DNA from: an uncultured Lachnospiraceae bacterium
GTDB lineage: Bacteria; Bacillota; Clostridia; Lachnospirales; Lachnospiraceae
Direction of reading: 5' to 3'
Assembly: GCA_902793335.1 (NCBI GenBank)
Contig: CADBCZ010000023.1
Span: 1-46,005 of the forward strand
Length of the DNA stretch: 46,005 nt
Numbering within the stretch: the first letter of the stretch is position 1; each line of letters begins with the position of its first letter. Under the pieces are notes generated by a model. The model was not told where the DNA came from. It made no database searches and saw only the letters and a program-made list of their open reading frames with translations. Positions 18,335 through 27,643 of this stretch are shown one piece after another. The position numbers and the translations under genes were made by a program.

Positions 18335-18694
18335 TTAACCTGCAACCTTAGCAATTATTGATTTCAGATTATCGCGATCAAATGGTTTTGCAACAAATTC
18401 TGTAGCTCCATTGCGAACCGCTTCAACAATTTTTGTCTTCTGACCCGCAGCAGTTATCATAACTACCTTCGCATCAGGAAAATCATCTTTAATCTTCTTA
18501 AGTGCAGCTATACCGTCCAACACCGGCATAGTAATATCCATTGTAACAATATCAGGACGTAACTCGGCATATTTGTCGTAGCCCTCCTGTCCGTTAGTTG
18601 CCTCTCCGAGTATCTCGTGTCCTTCTTCCTCCAATAAGCCTCTTAATATTTTTCTCGATGTTCTTGAGTCATCAACAATTAAAACCCTAGCCAT
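18335..18694 (-). CDS. CheY-like single-domain response regulator
   Basis: A 119-residue stand-alone receiver domain. Acidic residues in LIVDDSRTSR (8-9), the phospho-acceptor Asp in IVTMDITMPVLDG (near 52), the switch Thr in VMITAAG (near 82) and the lysine in FVAKPFDRDN (near 104) are all present. It is probably active as a phospho-dependent switch in chemotaxis/motility or a related pathway. GAGGTG precedes the ATG. It lies 22 bp downstream of the MshEN-CheX gene, which encodes a plausible phosphatase for it. Whether it is the main CheY of the cell cannot be told from this window. Confidence 0.92.
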   Translation of the reverse strand: MARVLIVDDSRTSRKILRGLLEEEGHEILGEATNGQEGYDKYAELRPDIVTMDITMPVLDGIAALKKIKDDFPDAKVVMITAAGQKTKIVEAVRNGATEFVAKPFDRDNLKSIIAKVAG

Positions 18695-18716
18695 TAGTTT
18701 TCACCTCATTCCAAAA

Positions 18717-19613
18717 TTATTCAAGTTCCCAATCAGCTTCTCTGCAGATAACAAGATCCACACACTGATCCTTTATGTATATAGGTACTTTCACAATATT
18801 ACCTTCATCTTTAATCACAGTGACAGAATCCTTCAATATCGGCGGAAGCATGTCAATATCCACATATTCGTTACTTAACTTAGTAGCAAATAATCCGTTA
18901 TTACAGTTAAGGAATTCGCATGTTGCATCAACAACATCAAGATCAATAACATCAAATTCTTCTTTAGCATAAGCCTCAGCAATTATCTTCAACGCCTCAC
19001 CCTCTCCAAAGAAACCTGTGAAAATCCTATAGTCACCATCTAACACCTGTGCTGCCACGTAAGGTGCAGTCACCTTCTCGACCACCGACACAGGTCCGAT
19101 TCTGAATTGTCTCTCAATGAAACGACCAATATTTCTTGCCGTCAATGAGATATAATCCTTTATAACAGGTGCTATCGAGCAATCTCTTAATATCACCTCT
19201 ATTATCTTATCGGTATCTCCACTTTTCAAATCTTCAACATCCAGATCTGAAAGTTTCTTGGCAGCCTTATATTCTTTGACATAATCCTTAATCTGTTCAA
19301 GTGTAAGAATATTCTTCTCTACAACTGCCTGAACAAACAAAAGATAACTGTCTCCCTGCTTGTTCAATAACATCTCAACCTGTGAATCTGTAAGATAACC
19401 TCTATCTACAGCTATATCACCAAATCTTTTATCAAGTCTGCGCTGAGCATCATTGACTTCATCAGCCTCTTCCTCTGTCATAAATCCTTCTGCAACCGCC
19501 AATATACCAAGTCTGACTCTTGCATTCTGACTATCTACGACAACCTCCTGATACTGCTCTTTGGTGATAACCCCCCTATCCTCTAAATACTTCCCAAAAT
19601 ACGCTTCAAACAT
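18717..19613 (-). CDS. MshEN-like tandem module fused to a CheX-type phosphatase domain
   Basis: A 298-residue soluble protein. Residues ~5-95 resemble the MshEN/GspE_N module: after FGKYLEDRGVITKEQYQEV come two related blocks, RLGILAVAEGFMTEEEADEV and RFGDIAVDRGYLTDSQVEML, spaced by a few residues as in the tandem motif that binds c-di-GMP in MshE. A helical linker (~95-150) follows. Residues ~150-298 look like CheX/CheC: the ExxN phosphatase signature appears in CEFLNCNNG near 235, with the usual strand pattern around it. I infer that it dephosphorylates the adjacent CheY-like protein, possibly under c-di-GMP control. Neither binding nor phosphatase activity is proven. AGGAG lies upstream of the ATG. 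Confidence 0.7.
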   Translation of the reverse strand: MFEAYFGKYLEDRGVITKEQYQEVVVDSQNARVRLGILAVAEGFMTEEEADEVNDAQRRLDKRFGDIAVDRGYLTDSQVEMLLNKQGDSYLLFVQAVVEKNILTLEQIKDYVKEYKAAKKLSDLDVEDLKSGDTDKIIEVILRDCSIAPVIKDYISLTARNIGRFIERQFRIGPVSVVEKVTAPYVAAQVLDGDYRIFTGFFGEGEALKIIAEAYAKEEFDVIDLDVVDATCEFLNCNNGLFATKLSNEYVDIDMLPPILKDSVTVIKDEGNIVKVPIYIKDQCVDLVICREADWELE

Positions 19614-19784
19614 CCTTATTCTCCTATCTTCTATATAATAATTACTACTATAAAAATATGATTATCTGTCATTTTACAAGTAACTACATGAAAGATCTTC
19701 TTAATTATAGCATAAAAGGTGTCTTATATGCAACTTTTTAACCAAATTTATTGTATATTTTTACATAAAAAATCTTTTTCTACA

Positions 19785-19813
19785 TTGAATTATTCATTTA
19801 TATTATATATAAT
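19785..19813 (+). promoter_or_regulatory. Sigma-A-type promoter of the GGDEF-EAL gene
   Basis: TTGAAT (19785-19790) and TATAAT (19808-19813) with exact 17-bp spacing lie in an AT-rich intergenic region, about 70 bp before the start codon. Confidence 0.65.
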
Positions 19814-19880
19814 AACATTAATATACAAATGAAGTCTATAATAAGCGTATCTTTTATCTGATAGAGAGGAACTGTTATCG

Positions 19881-22304
19881 ATGTCAATCAAGCAAAACCT
19901 TCAAAGTTCTATCTTGTTTTTGGCGGTTATTCCCGTTATTTTAATGGCGTTACTGGCGTATTTTGTTTCTCTGTCAAAGTATGCAAGTATTAACGAAGTA
20001 AATATCACCAAAACAGCTTCAGACTACAGCTTCGGATTCACTTCTCAATTAGAATCTCAAATTATTGAGACAGAAGCATTGGCAGACACCAACAATATCA
20101 AAAGCTACCTCCTCGAAAAAGTCAACTCCCCTGATGCTTTACTTGACACAAATTCGGCTGCCTATCAGAGTATTCTCGAATCAATCGTACAGTTATCCAA
20201 CAATGCCGATCACAGTGTCAATTATTCATTTTACGATATCGATGGTTATCTCACAATAACCACTGACGATGACGCCGTATCGGACTGGGCTGAAATAATG
20301 GATAAAACCGTTTCCGAATATACCACTACCATTGTTATCCCAAAATCTGACTTTGACCCGAATACATTGGATATTATAACCCCGGTAATAGTAAATGGTA
20401 ACATCATCGGTCTTCTTAGAACCAATATTAAGAAGGAGTATTTCGGAATATTTATATCAGCGGAAAGAGGCACCTTTTTACTTGATAAAGCAGGCAAGCC
20501 GATATTTGGTCATAAGACAACAAAAGAAGATAAAACATTTTTGAATCATATCAAAAGTTTGTTCAATTCTTCTACCAATAATGATACTATGGTCAAATTA
20601 AATGATGCCTTCTCAGAGAATACCGATTATCTCTATGGATATGCAACCATCCCAACATACGACTGGATATATGTAGTCAAGCAGGACACATCCACATACA
20701 CAAATATAGTCTCCAGTCTTCCGGGTATAATGATAATACTGTTAATAGCAGTTGTCATTGTAGCTGCATTTATAACCAGAAACATTGTAAATTTATATAC
20801 GATACCTATTTTTCAACTACAGGAAGATATCAGAGCAGCCGCTTCAGGAAAACTGGATGTTCACTGTGATGTAAACAGCGATGACGAATTCGGGGATCTC
20901 GCTGACAATTTCAATCAGATGATGGATATCATTTCCACAAATTACACCGAATTGGTCGGTGCTCATCAGAAACTTGAAGATAATCAGATTGAACTGCAGC
21001 ATAACTATGAACACATTGAGAACCTTGCTTATACAGATGCTCTCACCGGAATATATAACAGACTTGCCTTCTATAAATTTGCCGACAAACTTCTCAAATC
21101 AAAAAATGAGAAAAAGAAGCGGCATGCGATGATTTTTATTGACCTTGATGGTTTTAAAGCGATCAACGACACTTTAGGACATGATTACGGCGATCTCCTT
21201 TTACAAGCTGTAACAGCAGAGTTATCAAAACGCATTTCAAAGTATGATATACTTGGAAGAAACGGCGGAGACGAATTTGTAATTCTGAGAGCACATCCGG
21301 GCTCAGACCAAGAATTGCAAGAATTTATGACTTCACTCGTCGATATAGCCTCTCATCCATTTATATTAAATGATGAAACTGTAAAGGTGACCATAAGCGC
21401 CGGTTGTGCCGTATATCCATCACAGGGCACTACTATTTCCGAATTGATGAAAAAAGCCGATATAGCAATGTATACCTCTAAAATGAGTGGCAAAAACAGC
21501 TATACATTTTTCAGCCTGGAGATGAAGCAGGAAATCGAAAGAAAGAATGAACTTATAGAAATTCTAAAAGATGCGATTAAAATGCAAGATATTTATCTTG
21601 TATATCAGCCTTTGTATAATAATATAAATGGTGATATAATCGGCTGTGAAGCACTTATGAGGCTTGATTCCATAGAGCTTGGAAACGTCTCTCCCACTGA
21701 ATTCATTCCTGTTGCCTGCGAGGCAGGCATGATAGATGAGATTGGCGAATGGGCTTTATTTGAAGCATGTCGATTTAACAGCCGACTACTCAAGTTTGGA
21801 ATCAAACCCATATTTATTTCAGTTAATATTACACCACTACAATTGATGGGCGACAAACTTTTAAACACCATAAAGTCAATTCCTAAACTCACAGGTATGC
21901 CGCTTGAGCATTTGGTCATTGAATTAACCGAAAATGTAATCGATAAAAATTACGAGCATAACCTGGAAATAATTAATCAGGTAAAAGAACTCGGCGTAAG
22001 AATTGCACTTGATGATTACGGAACAAAATCATCTTCATTTAACGTATTAAGCCGTCTTCCAATTGACATACTGAAACTTAACAGCACATTTATTGCAAAA
22101 ATATGCGATAATGAGAAAGAAGCATATATCTCCGAAACAATAATAAAATTAGCACATGAACTTGGGCTTACTGTTGTTGCCGGAGGCGTTGAAAATGACA
22201 ATCAGCGTTTATTGCTCAAAGAACAGTCCTGCGATATCGTTCAAGGTTTTATGCTCAGCAAACCTTTAGATGAAGAGGACTTCATGGAATTAATAAGTGA
22301 ATAA
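19881..22304 (+). CDS. Membrane GGDEF-EAL c-di-GMP enzyme with extracytoplasmic sensor
   Basis: An 807-residue protein. TM1 (~9-29) and TM2 (~282-304) bracket a ~250-residue extracytoplasmic sensor that fits a dCache fold. A HAMP-like segment (~305-358) and a short coiled coil follow. GGDEF is intact (GRNGGDEFVIL near 466), but the upstream inhibitory RxxD is replaced by SKYD. The EAL domain has CEALMRLD near 590, VNITPLQL, IELTENVID and LDDYGTKSSSF. The usual LKID lysine-aspartate reads LKLN, so one acidic residue is Asn. The protein could make, degrade or sense c-di-GMP; the domains suggest bifunctionality. GAGAGGA precedes the ATG. It is divergent from the MshEN-CheX gene, 267 bp away. Confidence 0.9.
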   Translation: MSIKQNLQSSILFLAVIPVILMALLAYFVSLSKYASINEVNITKTASDYSFGFTSQLESQIIETEALADTNNIKSYLLEKVNSPDALLDTNSAAYQSILESIVQLSNNADHSVNYSFYDIDGYLTITTDDDAVSDWAEIMDKTVSEYTTTIVIPKSDFDPNTLDIITPVIVNGNIIGLLRTNIKKEYFGIFISAERGTFLLDKAGKPIFGHKTTKEDKTFLNHIKSLFNSSTNNDTMVKLNDAFSENTDYLYGYATIPTYDWIYVVKQDTSTYTNIVSSLPGIMIILLIAVVIVAAFITRNIVNLYTIPIFQLQEDIRAAASGKLDVHCDVNSDDEFGDLADNFNQMMDIISTNYTELVGAHQKLEDNQIELQHNYEHIENLAYTDALTGIYNRLAFYKFADKLLKSKNEKKKRHAMIFIDLDGFKAINDTLGHDYGDLLLQAVTAELSKRISKYDILGRNGGDEFVILRAHPGSDQELQEFMTSLVDIASHPFILNDETVKVTISAGCAVYPSQGTTISELMKKADIAMYTSKMSGKNSYTFFSLEMKQEIERKNELIEILKDAIKMQDIYLVYQPLYNNINGDIIGCEALMRLDSIELGNVSPTEFIPVACEAGMIDEIGEWALFEACRFNSRLLKFGIKPIFISVNITPLQLMGDKLLNTIKSIPKLTGMPLEHLVIELTENVIDKNYEHNLEIINQVKELGVRIALDDYGTKSSSFNVLSRLPIDILKLNSTFIAKICDNEKEAYISETIIKLAHELGLTVVAGGVENDNQRLLLKEQSCDIVQGFMLSKPLDEEDFMELISE

Positions 22305-22325
22305 TAAAAATAAGGAGAACAGAAT

Positions 22326-22625
22326 ATGGACAAACAGAATAATAACATTGAATACACTGAGGACACAATTACATTAATGTTAGACGGGGATAAAGAAGTA
22401 GAATGCGATATCCTTGCAATTTTTGAGGTAGATGAACAGTTCTATGTGGCTCTTCTGCCACAGACACCTATCGAAGGTTATGAAGAGGGAGAATATTTCC
22501 TCTACCGCTATGCATCTGATGGTGAAAACGTTGAGCTTTCTGATATTGAAACAGATGAAGAATGGGAAGCGGTCGAGGATAAATTCGAAGAATTATTAGA
22601 TGAAGAAGAATTTAACTTAATGTAG
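22326..22625 (+). CDS. DUF1292 family protein
   Basis: A 99-residue very acidic protein. TITLMLDGDKEVECDILAIF, then YVALLPQ and EGEYFLYRY, ending EEWEAVEDKFEELLDEEEF, is the DUF1292 pattern widespread in Firmicutes. No biochemical role is established. AAGGAG lies 9 nt upstream of the ATG. It is 21 bp after the GGDEF-EAL stop and probably shares its transcript. Its last 14 bp overlap the converging small gene on the other strand. Confidence 0.85.
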   Translation: MDKQNNNIEYTEDTITLMLDGDKEVECDILAIFEVDEQFYVALLPQTPIEGYEEGEYFLYRYASDGENVELSDIETDEEWEAVEDKFEELLDEEEFNLM

Positions 22626-22836
22626 ATTTAAGCTGCTCAAACATCTCCAGGTCCTCTTGTGACACTCTCATATTTGTCGTAATCTTCTTTCCCATCGGAT
22701 CAGTTATACTGATTTCGATAACGCTGCCATCTTCTATCATTTGACCGGCAGCCTTGAAGAACATTGGGACCTTGGGGTGATTTCTCTTAAACTTATCATA
22801 CAAACCTTTCATCTGTAACATCGCCATTGGATTCAT
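22612..22836 (-). CDS. Small conserved protein of unknown function
   Basis: A 74-residue protein from the chosen ATG at 22836, which has AGAGG 8 nt upstream; a longer frame to 22875 has no better site. An N-terminal helix with a basic patch (MLQMKGLYDKFKRNHPKV) precedes PMFFKAA and a beta-rich end (SVIEISITDPMGKKITTNMR). Similar short proteins occur in Lachnospiraceae genomes, from memory. Its 3' end overlaps DUF1292, tail to tail. No function can be assigned. Confidence 0.7.
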   Translation of the reverse strand: MNPMAMLQMKGLYDKFKRNHPKVPMFFKAAGQMIEDGSVIEISITDPMGKKITTNMRVSQEDLEMFEQLKSTLS

Positions 22837-22986
22837 AATACAACCTCTTTTCATATCTATTTGGCATTTATCCATAGTATAAGATAAATGCTATAAATCT
22901 ATACAATGTTCCTATATATATCAGACCTTTTGACAATTTGCAACATATTTCACAAAAATTTTTATTAAAAAAATAATAATTTCCAC

Positions 22987-23015
22987 TTGTGCTTTTTCTC
23001 ATTTTAATGGATAAT
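22987..23015 (+). promoter_or_regulatory. Putative carB promoter
   Basis: TTGTGC (22987-22992) and GATAAT (23010-23015) are 17 bp apart, just upstream of the carB ribosome site. The match is partial. Confidence 0.4.
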
Positions 23016-23050
23016 GGATAACAGTATTGTAAAGTAGGAGGCAAATGATA

Positions 23051-26000
23051 ATGTCAAAAAGAACAGACATACACAAAGTTTTAATTATCGGCTCCGGTCC
23101 GATCGTTATCGGTCAGGCTTGTGAGTTTGATTATTCAGGAACTCAGGCATGTAAAGCTCTCAGAAAGCTTGGTTATGAGATTGTACTTGTTAATTCCAAT
23201 CCGGCAACTATCATGACAGACCCTGAAACAGCAGATGTAACTTATATTGAACCGTTAAATATTGACCGACTTGAGCAAATCATCGCTAAGGAGCGACCAG
23301 ATGCTCTTCTTCCTAATTTGGGTGGACAGTCCGGTCTTAATTTATGTTCAGAACTTTATAAAGCAGGAATTCTCGACAAATACAACGTTCAGGTAATCGG
23401 TGTTCAGGTTGATGCCATTGAGCGTGGTGAAGACAGGATCGAGTTTAAGAAGACAATGAATGAGCTCGGTATCGAAATGGCAAGAAGTGAGGTTGCCTAC
23501 ACAGTTGATGAAGCACTTGCTATCGCTGACAAACTTGGTTATCCGGTTGTTCTTCGTCCTGCATACACCATGGGTGGTGCCGGCGGCGGACTCGTATACA
23601 ACAAAGATGAGTTAAAGACTGTATGTGCAAGAGGTCTTCAGGCAAGTCTTGTGGGTCAGGTTCTCGTAGAAGAATCAATTCTTGGATGGGAAGAATTAGA
23701 GTTAGAGGTTGTTCGCGACAGCGAAGGTAATATGATAACTGTATGTTTCATTGAAAACATTGATCCTTTGGGAGTTCATACAGGTGATTCATTCTGTTCT
23801 GCTCCTATGCTTACCATTTCAGAGGAAACTCAGAAGAAATTACAGGAACAGGCTTATAAGATTGTAGATAAAGTTCAGGTTATCGGTGGTACTAACGTTC
23901 AATTTGCTCATGATCCCGTATCAGATCGTATCATCGTTATCGAGATTAATCCACGTACTTCACGTTCTTCTGCTCTTGCATCTAAGGCAACAGGTTTCCC
24001 TATTGCCCTTGTTTCAGCAATGCTTGCAACAGGACTTACATTAAAAGATATCCCATGCGGTAAGTATGGTACACTTGATAAATATGTTCCGGACGGCGAT
24101 TACGTTGTTATCAAATTTGCCCGTTGGGCATTTGAGAAATTCAAAGGTGTTGAAGATAAACTCGGAACTCAGATGAGAGCCGTAGGTGAAGTAATGAGTA
24201 TCGGAAAGAACTTCAAGGAAGCTTTCCAGAAAGCTATCAGAAGTTTGGAGACAGGTCGTTACGGTCTTGGACATGCTAAGAATTTCGATTCACTTTCTAA
24301 GGATGAATTATTACAGAAGCTCGTAACACCTTCCTCAGAGAGATACTTTGTAATGTATGAAGCATTGAGAAAAGGTGCTACAGCTGAAGAAATATTTGAT
24401 ATTACCAAGGTTAAACACTATTTCATCAATCAGATGAAAGAACTTGTTGATGAAGAGGAAGAATTATTAAAATCAAAAGGAAGCCTTCCTGCTGATGATC
24501 TTCTTATTCAGTCTAAAAAGGATGGTTTCTCTGATAAATATATAAGTCAGTTATTAGATATCCCTGAGGATGATGTACGTAACAAGAGACTTTCTCTTGG
24601 TGTAGAGGAAGCATGGGAGGGTGTTCACGTAAGTGGAACCGAAAACAGTGCTTACTACTACTCTACTTACAATTCAGAAGATAATAATCCTACCACTAAC
24701 AATAAGAAGATCATGATTCTTGGTGGTGGTCCTAACCGTATTGGTCAGGGTATAGAGTTTGATTACTGTTGTGTACACGCAGCACTTGCCCTTAAGAAAT
24801 TAGGATTTGAAACTATTATCGTTAACTGTAATCCTGAGACAGTTTCTACTGACTATGATACATCTGACAAGCTTTACTTTGAGCCACTTACACTTGAAGA
24901 TGTATTAAGCATTTACAATAAAGAAAAACCTCTCGGTGTTATTGCACAGTTTGGTGGTCAGACACCACTTAACCTTGCAGCTGACCTTGAGAGAAACGGA
25001 GTTAAGATATTAGGTACTTCTCCTTCTGTTATTGATCTTGCAGAGGACAGAGACCAGTTCCGTGCCATGATGGAGAAATTAGACATCCCTATGCCTGAAT
25101 CAGGAATGGCTGTAAATGTTGAAGAAGCAATTGAAATTGCTCATAAAATCGGTTATCCTGTTATGGTTCGTCCTTCTTATGTTCTTGGAGGACGCGGTAT
25201 GGAAGTCGTATATGATGATGAGAGCATGACAGACTACATGAAGGCTGCTGTTGGTGTAACACCTGACAGACCAATACTTATCGATCGTTTCCTTAACAAT
25301 GCATTAGAGTGTGAATCAGATGCTATATCTGACGGTACACACGCATTTGTTCCTGCTGTTATGGAACATATCGAGCTTGCCGGTGTACACTCAGGTGATT
25401 CGGCATGTATCATTCCTTCGATCCACATTTCTGAAGAGAATGTTAAAACAATCAAGGAATATACAAGAAAGATTGCTGAGGAAATGCATGTAAGAGGTCT
25501 TATGAATATGCAGTACGCTATCGAGAACGGTAAAGTGTATGTTCTTGAGGCTAATCCTCGTGCATCACGTACTGTACCTCTTGTTTCAAAGGTATGTAAC
25601 ATCAGAATGGTACCTCTTGCAACAGATATAATCACAAGTGAGCTTACAGGTCGTCCATCTCCTGTTTCAGAACTTAAAGAACAGAACATCCCATACTTTG
25701 GTGTTAAGGAAGCTGCCTTCCCATTCAATATGTTCCAGGAAGTTGACCCAATACTCGGTCCTGAGATGAGATCAACAGGTGAGGTACTTGGTCTTTCACA
25801 GGTATCATACGGTGAAGCCTTCTACAAAGCTCAGGAAGGTGTAGGCTCTAAGTTACCACTTAAGGGAACCGTACTTATCTCTGTTAACAGAAAAGATAAA
25901 GAATTCGTTGTTGATGTGGCTAAGAGCTTTAAGGATGATGGATTCAATATTCTTGCAACAGGAAATACCTACGAACTTATCCAAGATGCAGGTATTGAAT

Positions 26001-26275
26001 GTAATAAGATTAAGAAACTTTATGAGGGACGTCCTAACATCCTCGATGCAATTACAAACGGTGAGATTGATCTTATTATCAACTCTCCTGTCGGCAAAGA
26101 CAGCGTTCATGATGACAGTTACCTTCGTAAAGCAGCTGTCAAAGCAAAGATTCCTTACATTACGACTATTGCTGCCGCGCGCGCTACAGCAGAAGGTATC
26201 AAGTATGTAAATGAACACAAGACCGGAGAAATTGCATCATTGCAGGAGCTTCATTCTAAGATAACAGATAAATAA
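23051..26275 (+). CDS. carB: Carbamoyl-phosphate synthase large chain
   Basis: A 1074-residue enzyme that builds carbamoyl phosphate from bicarbonate, ATP and ammonia delivered by CarA, for pyrimidine and arginine synthesis. The two homologous halves are each ATP-grasp (IGSGPIVIGQACEFDYSG at the start; LGGGPNRIGQGIEFDYCC near 560). Repeats such as VNSNPATIMTD / VNCNPETVSTD and LRPAYTMGGAGGG / VRPSYVLGGRGMEV confirm both. A C-terminal allosteric MGS-like domain (~940-1074) ends the chain. I chose the second ATG, 9 nt after AGGAGG; the first (23045) is only 3 nt away from it. carA is not adjacent, which is unusual. Confidence 0.97.
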   Translation: MSKRTDIHKVLIIGSGPIVIGQACEFDYSGTQACKALRKLGYEIVLVNSNPATIMTDPETADVTYIEPLNIDRLEQIIAKERPDALLPNLGGQSGLNLCSELYKAGILDKYNVQVIGVQVDAIERGEDRIEFKKTMNELGIEMARSEVAYTVDEALAIADKLGYPVVLRPAYTMGGAGGGLVYNKDELKTVCARGLQASLVGQVLVEESILGWEELELEVVRDSEGNMITVCFIENIDPLGVHTGDSFCSAPMLTISEETQKKLQEQAYKIVDKVQVIGGTNVQFAHDPVSDRIIVIEINPRTSRSSALASKATGFPIALVSAMLATGLTLKDIPCGKYGTLDKYVPDGDYVVIKFARWAFEKFKGVEDKLGTQMRAVGEVMSIGKNFKEAFQKAIRSLETGRYGLGHAKNFDSLSKDELLQKLVTPSSERYFVMYEALRKGATAEEIFDITKVKHYFINQMKELVDEEEELLKSKGSLPADDLLIQSKKDGFSDKYISQLLDIPEDDVRNKRLSLGVEEAWEGVHVSGTENSAYYYSTYNSEDNNPTTNNKKIMILGGGPNRIGQGIEFDYCCVHAALALKKLGFETIIVNCNPETVSTDYDTSDKLYFEPLTLEDVLSIYNKEKPLGVIAQFGGQTPLNLAADLERNGVKILGTSPSVIDLAEDRDQFRAMMEKLDIPMPESGMAVNVEEAIEIAHKIGYPVMVRPSYVLGGRGMEVVYDDESMTDYMKAAVGVTPDRPILIDRFLNNALECESDAISDGTHAFVPAVMEHIELAGVHSGDSACIIPSIHISEENVKTIKEYTRKIAEEMHVRGLMNMQYAIENGKVYVLEANPRASRTVPLVSKVCNIRMVPLATDIITSELTGRPSPVSELKEQNIPYFGVKEAAFPFNMFQEVDPILGPEMRSTGEVLGLSQVSYGEAFYKAQEGVGSKLPLKGTVLISVNRKDKEFVVDVAKSFKDDGFNILATGNTYELIQDAGIECNKIKKLYEGRPNILDAITNGEIDLIINSPVGKDSVHDDSYLRKAAVKAKIPYITTIAAARATAEGIKYVNEHKTGEIASLQELHSKITDK

Positions 26276-26283
26276 GATTTTTA

Positions 26284-26313
26284 GCCTCTCGCTTTAAAAG
26301 CGAGAGGTTTTTT
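26284..26313 (+). terminator. carB terminator
   Basis: CCTCTCGCTTT (26285-26295) and AAGCGAGAGG (26298-26307) form a strong stem followed by six T, 9 bp after the carB stop. Confidence 0.93.
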
Positions 26314-26390
26314 ATATTCTTATAATTCTTTGCAACACTTTGCCTCTAATCAGTCACTACTATAGTGAAAACGTCATAAATCTATTAATG

Positions 26391-26419
26391 TGGCGAATAC
26401 ATAATTAATATGATATACT
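26391..26419 (+). promoter_or_regulatory. Extended -10 promoter for the DUF4349 gene
   Basis: TGATATACT (26411-26419) is a TGn extended -10, with TGGCGA 17 bp upstream as a weak -35. It lies about 75 bp before the start codon in otherwise featureless AT-rich sequence. Confidence 0.45.
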
Positions 26420-26495
26420 CGAATATATCTAAGTCTTTTACTTAAATTTAAAGTTTTACTTACCAAAACATACCAATGATTGGAGGCGTTATATT

Positions 26496-27584
26496 ATGAA
26501 AAGAAGATTAGGAATTGTTTTAACTTTATGTCTTTTACTTACTGGTTGCGGAAGTGCCGCTTCCAATTCATCCAGCTACAAATCAGCAGAAAGATCTTAT
26601 GATGGTGCAACTGCCGGAGCAGGTTTTAATTCAAACTCTTATGACAATTATGCCGGAGATGAAGCTGCTGACGTTGAATATTCTGACGAGGCATATGAAT
26701 CCGAAGACTACGCAGATGCATCATCTTCAACTAATACCACTAATACAGATGATGTACTTTCAGATGCAGAAAACCAGAAAAAATCAGCTGATAACAAAGG
26801 TGTTATCAACACGGAGATGCTTGTATATACCTGCAATGTATCAATCAGAACAGACAAGTTTCAGGAGTCTTACGATAAACTCAAACAGCTCATCAATGAT
26901 ATGAGCGGATTTATTGAAAGTGAAGATTATAACGAAAGTGATTCTTCATATAGTTCAAGTAAGACAAGCCATATGACAATTCGAGTTCCTTCGAACAACT
27001 ATAATACAATGCTCGACTCCTTCGGTGATATAGGAACCGTATCAAGCAAATCATCAAATGCACAGAATGTTTCACAGGAATACAGTGACACAGAAAAAGC
27101 TTTGGAAATATACGAAGCAGAACTTGCAAGATATATCGAAAGAATCAAGACAATCAAGGATGAATCAGCTCTTCTTGATCTTGAGAGTAAGATAACAGAT
27201 CTTCAGATCAATATCGCTCAGTTAAAGAGCCGCAAATCCCAGATCGAAACAGATGTTGCCTATAGCTATGTATACCTTACATTAACAGAATCAAGCTACA
27301 AAGAGGAAACACAAACCTCATTTGGCGGAAGATTTATCAATACTATCAAACAATCACTTCAAAGCTTCCTTGATATTGGCGAAGGATTACTCTTCTTCAT
27401 AATACTTGTACTTCCTGAAGTAATTGTAATCTTCATTATTGTAATGGTTATCATCAAACTGGTTAAGCGTTCAAAACGCAAGAAAGCTGAGAAGAAAGCA
27501 GGCAAAGAGGCTACTGACAACAACGAAATAAAAAATCAGATAAACGTTCAAGACAATACTCAGAACAATAATCCAAACAATTAA
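26496..27584 (+). CDS. DUF4349 lipoprotein
   Basis: A 362-residue membrane-anchored lipoprotein. The signal peptide ends in LLLTGC, a clear lipobox with Cys-18. A Ser/Asn/acidic spacer (~19-105) follows. The DUF4349 domain (~108-275) has MLVYTCNVSIRTDKFQESYD and MTIRVPSNNYNTMLDSFG, then a long coiled-coil stretch (YEAELARYIERIKTIKDESA). A transmembrane helix near 295-322 and a basic cytosolic tail end it. The function of the family is unknown; it is found in cell-envelope proteins of many Gram-positives. GGAGG precedes the ATG at good spacing. Confidence 0.88.
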   Translation: MKRRLGIVLTLCLLLTGCGSAASNSSSYKSAERSYDGATAGAGFNSNSYDNYAGDEAADVEYSDEAYESEDYADASSSTNTTNTDDVLSDAENQKKSADNKGVINTEMLVYTCNVSIRTDKFQESYDKLKQLINDMSGFIESEDYNESDSSYSSSKTSHMTIRVPSNNYNTMLDSFGDIGTVSSKSSNAQNVSQEYSDTEKALEIYEAELARYIERIKTIKDESALLDLESKITDLQINIAQLKSRKSQIETDVAYSYVYLTLTESSYKEETQTSFGGRFINTIKQSLQSFLDIGEGLLFFIILVLPEVIVIFIIVMVIIKLVKRSKRKKAEKKAGKEATDNNEIKNQINVQDNTQNNNPNN

Positions 27585-27596
27585 TATATTTAAAAT

Positions 27597-27618
27597 GGGG
27601 TGGCAATCATGCCACCCC
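27597..27618 (+). terminator. GC-rich hairpin, possible attenuator
   Basis: GGGGTGGCA (27597-27605) and TGCCACCCC (27610-27618) make a perfect 9-bp stem with an ATCA loop just after the lipoprotein gene. No T-run follows, so it may protect mRNA ends or limit read-through rather than terminate fully. Confidence 0.5.
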
Positions 27619-27643
27619 CCTACTAAAACGAGGTACTGATATT

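Noticed and set aside
19614-19880. Sigma-28 flagellar promoter before the CheX-like gene
   Set aside because: No convincing TAAA-N15-GCCGATAA match was found; only AT-rich sequence.
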